Below, in pieces: positions 42,431 to 45,521 of a DNA stretch of 45,521 nucleotides (the first letter of the stretch is position 1; every line of letters begins with the position of its first letter). The stretch spans positions 1-45,521 of the forward strand of contig CAZAAW010000022.1 of NCBI GenBank assembly GCA_964483325.1. Reading direction: 5' to 3'. Position numbers and translations under genes: made by a program. Source of the DNA: CAZAAW01 sp964483325 (lineage in GTDB: Bacteria; Pseudomonadota; Alphaproteobacteria; Rhizobiales; Kaistiaceae). The notes beneath the pieces are model-generated. The model did no database searches. It saw only the letters and a list, made by a program, of their open reading frames with translations, and was not told the DNA's origin.

Positions 42431-42562
42431 GGCGTCATGGCCGGACTTGATCCGGCCATCCACGCGAACATGGATGGCGGCGAAGGAGGCATCGTCCGCA
42501 AGGCGTTCTTTTCGGTACGCGCGGTGTTCACGTGGATGCCCGGGTCTTCGCCCGGGCATGAC
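42431..42562. repeat. Composite palindromic repeat of the GTCATGGCCGGACTTGATCC type
   Basis: Two hairpins, TGGCCGGA-CTTG-ATCCGGCCA and TGCCCGGG-TCTTCG-CCCGGGCA, bracketed by outer arms GCGTCATG and CATGACGC, with about 80 bases between. The half-unit 'GTCATGGCCGGACTTGATCCGGCCA' type is familiar to me as a dispersed repeat in Rhizobiales; only one copy is in this window. Confidence 0.75.
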
Positions 42563-42610
42563 GCAGCTGAGGCGATGGCGTTCCGTACCGGGGCGGAGGG
42601 TGCGAACCTT

Positions 42611-42731
42611 AGGCGGACGGGTGAGGGCGTCGGCCTTCGGGAATCCTGCCCCTGCACTGCAACCGCGTGCCGCCGGCAGTGTCCCTCACCCGGAACGCTC
42701 CGCGTTCCGACCTCTCTCACGGGAGAGGTAA
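42611..42731 (+). repeat. Composite palindromic intergenic repeat, copy 2
   Basis: Second copy of the element at 4823-4989. It shares AGGCGGACGGGTGAGGG (42611-42627), GTCCCTCACCCGGAA, the inner hairpin CGGAACGC-TCC-GCGTTCCG and the closing CCTCTCTCACGGGAGAGG. The opening hairpin of copy 1 is missing, and the internal spacer differs. Together with the previous repeat it fills the 529-base gap between glmM and the PQQ dehydrogenase. Confidence 0.8.
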
Positions 42732-42840
42732 GGGCGCACCTTGTGACGGCGCCACGCTCCCGGTACTGTCGATATTGCAGCCTTACGATAAATAGAACTT
42801 ACGGGCTGCGATCTCCTAGGGACTTAGGGAGCAACCTGAC

Positions 42841-44574
42841 ATGAAACTCATTCCAACCGCTTCCGGCGGCAGCCTTGTGCTGTCGGCCTTTCTGCTCGCC
42901 GGCTCGGCCCTGACCTCGGCCCATGCCGGCGAGGTGACGGCCGAGAGGCTCCTCAACGCTGCCTCCGAGCCGCAGAACTGGCTGATGGTGAACCACACCT
43001 ATGACAGCCACCGTTTCTCGGCCCTCGACCAGATCACCCGCGACAATGTCGCCGGTCTGCATGTCGCGTTCACGGCCGGCCTCGGTACCGGCATCGCCGC
43101 ATCGACGGGCTTCCAGTCCACGCCTCTCGTCGAAGACGGCGCGATGTACATCGTCGACGGCGCCGGCACCGTCTACAAGGCGGATGTACGCAGCGGCAAG
43201 GGCGCCCACATGGTGTGGGTGATGGATCCGGGCGTCGACCAGACCAATGTCGGCTCCAACCGCGGCGTCGCCCTCTACAAGAACTTCGTGGTCTCCTTCA
43301 CCCGCGACGGCACGCTCAACTGGACCAATGTTGAGACCGGCGAACTGGTGAAGTCGGTCAAGGCCGACACCGAGACCGAGAACTACCATCTGACGGCGCC
43401 GCCGCTGATCATCGGCGACAAGCTGATCGTCGGCGGCTCGGGCGGCGACAGCGGCGTGCGCGACCATATCGAGGCCCTGAACGCCGATACCGGCGATCAG
43501 GTATGGCGCTTCTATTCGGTGCCGGCGCCGGGCGAGCCCGGCTCGGAGACCTGGAAAGACGACCACAATGCCTGGCAGCATGGCGGCGGCGCCTTCTGGC
43601 AGACAGGCTCCTACGATCCGGAGACCAATCTGACGATCTGGGGCACCGGCAACCCGGTGCCGATGTTCGATCCGGAATACCGGCCGGGCGACAATCTCTA
43701 CACCAACTCCGCCATCGGCCTGAACGTCGATGACGGCAAGCTCGCCTGGTACTTCCAGTACACGCCCGGCGACTTCCTCGACTATGACGAGATCGGCGTC
43801 CACATCCTCGTCGACACCGAGATCAACGGGGAAATGCGCAAGACCGACACCCATTTCGGTCGCAACGGTTTCCTCTATGTCCTCGACCGCACCAACGGCC
43901 AGTTCATCAGCGCGACGCAATATGTCGACCAGCTGAACTGGACCGCCGGCATCGACCCGAAGACCGGCAAGCCGGTCGAATACGATCCGTCGAAGGACCT
44001 CCAGAGCTATGCCATCGGCGCGCCGGAAGGGCGCCGGGCGCAGGGCGAGATGTCTGGCTGCCCGAACATTCAGGGCGGCGTCAACTTCATGCCGACCACC
44101 TACAGCGAATCGTCCAAGCTCGCCTACGGCGCCGGCATCGAGGGCTGCTCGCTGACGCAGCCCGATCCGGAAGGCTTCGCGGCCGGCAAGAACTGGCTGG
44201 GCGGCAAGTACACGAATGCCGACCGGCAGACCGGCAGCATCACCTCCGTCGATCCCGCGACGGGCAAGAAGGTGGCGCAGCACCTCCTCGACTACGCCGT
44301 CTATTCGGGCGCGACATCGACTGCCGGCGGCCTCGTCTTCACGACGACGGTCAACGGCATGATCTACGCCCTCGACGACAAGACGCTCGAGCCGCTGTGG
44401 ACCTTCGACACCGGGACGCTCAGCTCGGCGCCGCCGATGGTCTATGCCGTCGACGGCAAGGAATATGTCGCCCTGCTGATCGGCGGCAACGCGCTGACGC
44501 GGACGCTGATGAACAAGTCGCCCGAGATGGCCGACATCCAGAACGCGTCGATGCTCTACGTCTTCAGCCTCTGA
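42841..44574 (+). CDS. PQQ-dependent alcohol dehydrogenase-like quinoprotein, D-Y-D (lanthanide) type
   Basis: A 577-residue periplasmic quinoprotein of the methanol/ethanol dehydrogenase family, with signal peptide (VLSAFLLAGSALTSAHAGEV) and eight-bladed propeller repeats. Conserved: GGGAFWQTGSYDPET (Trp253 stacking on PQQ), WGTGNPVP (Asn271 metal ligand), RPGDNLYTN, FLDYDE with Asp314 (catalytic) and Asp316 (the extra Asp of lanthanide enzymes), FGRNGFLYVLDRTNG (Arg341) and the Cys pair of GEMSGC...EGC. Differences: the vicinal Cys-Cys next to PQQ is replaced (DQTNVGSNRG, 133-141), and the usual Glu ligand in GxSGGE is Asp203 (GGSGGDSGVR). No cytochrome domain, and no xoxG/xoxJ or pqq genes nearby. 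GGGAG lies 10 bases upstream of the ATG. Substrate unknown. Confidence 0.9.
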   Translation: MKLIPTASGGSLVLSAFLLAGSALTSAHAGEVTAERLLNAASEPQNWLMVNHTYDSHRFSALDQITRDNVAGLHVAFTAGLGTGIAASTGFQSTPLVEDGAMYIVDGAGTVYKADVRSGKGAHMVWVMDPGVDQTNVGSNRGVALYKNFVVSFTRDGTLNWTNVETGELVKSVKADTETENYHLTAPPLIIGDKLIVGGSGGDSGVRDHIEALNADTGDQVWRFYSVPAPGEPGSETWKDDHNAWQHGGGAFWQTGSYDPETNLTIWGTGNPVPMFDPEYRPGDNLYTNSAIGLNVDDGKLAWYFQYTPGDFLDYDEIGVHILVDTEINGEMRKTDTHFGRNGFLYVLDRTNGQFISATQYVDQLNWTAGIDPKTGKPVEYDPSKDLQSYAIGAPEGRRAQGEMSGCPNIQGGVNFMPTTYSESSKLAYGAGIEGCSLTQPDPEGFAAGKNWLGGKYTNADRQTGSITSVDPATGKKVAQHLLDYAVYSGATSTAGGLVFTTTVNGMIYALDDKTLEPLWTFDTGTLSSAPPMVYAVDGKEYVALLIGGNALTRTLMNKSPEMADIQNASMLYVFSL

Positions 44575-44585
44575 GGCTGGGCTAT

Positions 44586-44611
44586 GGGAGGCGCCCGCAA
44601 GGGCGTCTCCC
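44586..44611. terminator. Convergent terminator hairpin
   Basis: Eleven-base stem GGGAGGCGCCC / GGGCGTCTCCC (one G-T pair) with a GCAA tetraloop, 12 bases after the PQQ dehydrogenase stop and 9 before the end of the DUF2442-HTH gene. No long T-tract. Confidence 0.65.
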
Positions 44612-44619
44612 GGCACGCT

Positions 44620-45345
44620 TCACTCGCTCTCTTCGGCGAGCTCCAGGTCCTTGCCGGGTGCGACGCGGGTAATCACCTCGCCGCGGCCGTTGCGCTTGAT
44701 GTCGCGGGCGAGGGAAGCGGGAAGCCGGTCGCTGGGACCGAGCAGGGTCCATTTGTCGTGATCGACCTGCGTCGGGTTGGGGGCGCCCATGTAGAGGATC
44801 AGCAGGCGGCGCGGATCGTCCTTGCGGGCGAACATCAGGAACAGTTCCTGCGGCGGACGCCCTGGAACGCGCGGCCGCAGATGCGCCTGCTTGACGATCT
44901 CGTCGCGCGTCATCGCCCGGCACAGCATGGCGATGGGCGGCGGCACCTTCCCCTCGGGAGTCTTGTAGGCATTGTAGCCGCTGAGCGAGACGCCGAGCAG
45001 GTCGGCAGCTTCCTGGTTTGAAAGCCCTTGCGCGCGCTGCCAGTTGGCAAGATCGCGTCCGGTGAAGGGCAGCTGTTCCTCGGCGAGTAGCCGCAGGTGA
45101 CGCGAATCCATCCTGACGCCGGCCTGGTCGTCGCCGTAGCCCCAGGCGACGGCGCTGCCGTGCTCGGTGACACGGGCCGTGGCGAAGAAGAGGGGATTCG
45201 ACAGATCGTCGATCGGACCACCGCCGGCGGCAATCCAGCCGGCAAGCTCGATACGGTTTTCGCCGCCGTCCTTCCAGCGCACCTTGATGGAGGAGGGCAG
45301 CACCGCCTGGACGCTTTCGATGCCCGGCATTTCGGACGTGATCAT
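44620..45345 (-). CDS. DUF2442 domain fused to a helix-turn-helix regulator
   Basis: A 241-residue protein. Residues 12-90 (VQAVLPSSIKVRWKDGGENR, IELAGWIAAGGGPIDDLSNP, FFATARVTEHGSAVAWGYGD) fit DUF2442, which otherwise forms short antitoxin-like or nitrogen-regulation-related proteins; residues 98-130 are an HTH (LSNQEAADLLGVSLSGYNAY) and the remainder (RPPQELFLMFARKDDPRRLL) is unassigned. The ATG at 45345 follows GACGGGGA. An ATAG-TCCG-CTAT palindrome lies 45 bases upstream and may be its own operator. No toxin partner (DUF4160-like) is seen on the window side, although the other side is cut off. Confidence 0.75.
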   Translation of the reverse strand: MITSEMPGIESVQAVLPSSIKVRWKDGGENRIELAGWIAAGGGPIDDLSNPLFFATARVTEHGSAVAWGYGDDQAGVRMDSRHLRLLAEEQLPFTGRDLANWQRAQGLSNQEAADLLGVSLSGYNAYKTPEGKVPPPIAMLCRAMTRDEIVKQAHLRPRVPGRPPQELFLMFARKDDPRRLLILYMGAPNPTQVDHDKWTLLGPSDRLPASLARDIKRNGRGEVITRVAPGKDLELAEESE

Positions 45346-45389
45346 TCCCCGTCTCCTCTCAGGCAGCGGGAACGGCGCTGGGATAAAAC

Positions 45390-45401
45390 ATAGTCCGCTA
45401 T
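45390..45401. promoter_or_regulatory. Possible operator palindrome
   Basis: ATAGTCCGCTAT, a 4-4-4 inverted repeat in an AT-rich patch (45380-45420) between the DUF2442-HTH start and a plus-strand partial frame; ATAAAACAT and TATATGG around it look promoter-like. Autoregulation by the HTH protein is inference. Confidence 0.35.
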
Positions 45402-45425
45402 ATGGATGATGTAAATGGAGAACGT

Positions 45426-45521
45426 ATGGCGGGCGAAATGACGCTGGGCTGCGCTTCCCGCTTGCCTTCGCCAATGCCGAGGTCTACACGCGGCGGCGGG
45501 ACACCCTTCCCCAACGAAGGG
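45426..45521 (+). CDS. Possible start of a further gene (partial)
   Basis: ATG at 45426 with GGAG 6 bases upstream opens a frame that stays open to the window edge (MAGEMTLGCASRLPSPMPRS...). However the +2 frame from 45449 (LRFPLAFANAEVYTRRRDTL) has the better GC3 pattern and looks more protein-like but has no start codon. Either the first frame is spurious, or there is a frameshift close to the start. Undecidable with the cut. Confidence 0.3.
   Translation, partial: MAGEMTLGCASRLPSPMPRSTRGGGTPFPNEG

Noticed and set aside
44620..45345. Toxin-antitoxin pair based on DUF2442
   Set aside because: No toxin gene is visible and the protein is much longer than the antitoxin form; the right side is cut off, so it cannot be fully excluded.

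Overview
The window looks like ordinary chromosome of an alphaproteobacterium, most likely Hyphomicrobiales (Rhizobiales). Base composition is GC-rich with strongly GC-biased third codon positions. The gene set and order are typical of that group: three-gene pnt transhydrogenase preceded by a 51-residue aa3-oxidase subunit IV, purEK beside two DUF465 genes, TrcR (DUF1013) and RcdA (DUF1465) cell-cycle genes, zapA - 6S RNA - 5-formyl-THF cyclo-ligase, ruvCAB - ybgC - tolQRAB - pal - cpoB - tilS - ftsH - glmM. I see no prophage, insertion sequence, CRISPR array, tRNA or rRNA. Family names are recognised from memory; no database search was run.

Layout. 1-5000: tail of an unknown gene, an AarF/ABC1 kinase, aa3 oxidase subunit IV, pntAA-pntAB-pntB, then a palindromic intergenic repeat. 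5000-8500: a TPR lipoprotein, purK-purE on the minus strand, two divergent DUF465 genes. 8600-9700: a VOC protein coupled to a WYL-type regulator. 9700-11700: trcR (-), DUF1192 (+), a CtrA box followed by a probable small RNA with its own terminator, then rcdA. 11700-16850 (minus strand): rpmE, a MotB-like/MotA-like channel pair, suhB, a Sel1-repeat protein and a ThiE-like protein. 16850-19650: a structured non-coding stretch, a 33-residue membrane peptide, an APH(6)-like kinase and dadA. 19650-25700: pgk and gap (-), DUF4164, zapA, 6S RNA, 5-FCL and ymdB (+), and a secreted protein of unknown role (-). 25880-40200 (all plus): yebC, a Pr6Pr membrane protein, ruvC, ruvA, ruvB, a HAD phosphatase, the whole tol-pal cluster, tilS and ftsH. 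40280-45521: a BLUF photoreceptor (-), glmM, 500 bases of palindromic repeats, a divergent PQQ-dependent dehydrogenase, and a DUF2442-HTH regulator (-) with a possible operator.

How the genes work together. The Tol-Pal block energises outer-membrane constriction at division and zapA stabilises FtsZ; trcR and rcdA act on synthesis and proteolysis of the master regulator CtrA, and a full CtrA motif (TTAA-N7-TTAA) lies between them. Two TTAACCAT half-motifs sit inside the tol-pal cluster. The rest is core metabolism (purines, lower glycolysis, one-carbon units, redox balance, cell-wall precursors) and recombination.

Most unusual items: (1) a probable CtrA-driven small RNA at about 10920-11018; (2) two genes whose best start codons are non-canonical, zapA (ATC) and purE (ATT, with a promoter placed to suit it); (3) a PQQ dehydrogenase that keeps the lanthanide-type D-Y-D motif but lacks the vicinal cysteine pair and has Asp for a metal-ligand Glu; (4) two strong tandem hairpins in a gene-free stretch at 17015-17089; (5) 18-base tandem duplications across the stop codons of both ruvC and ruvA.
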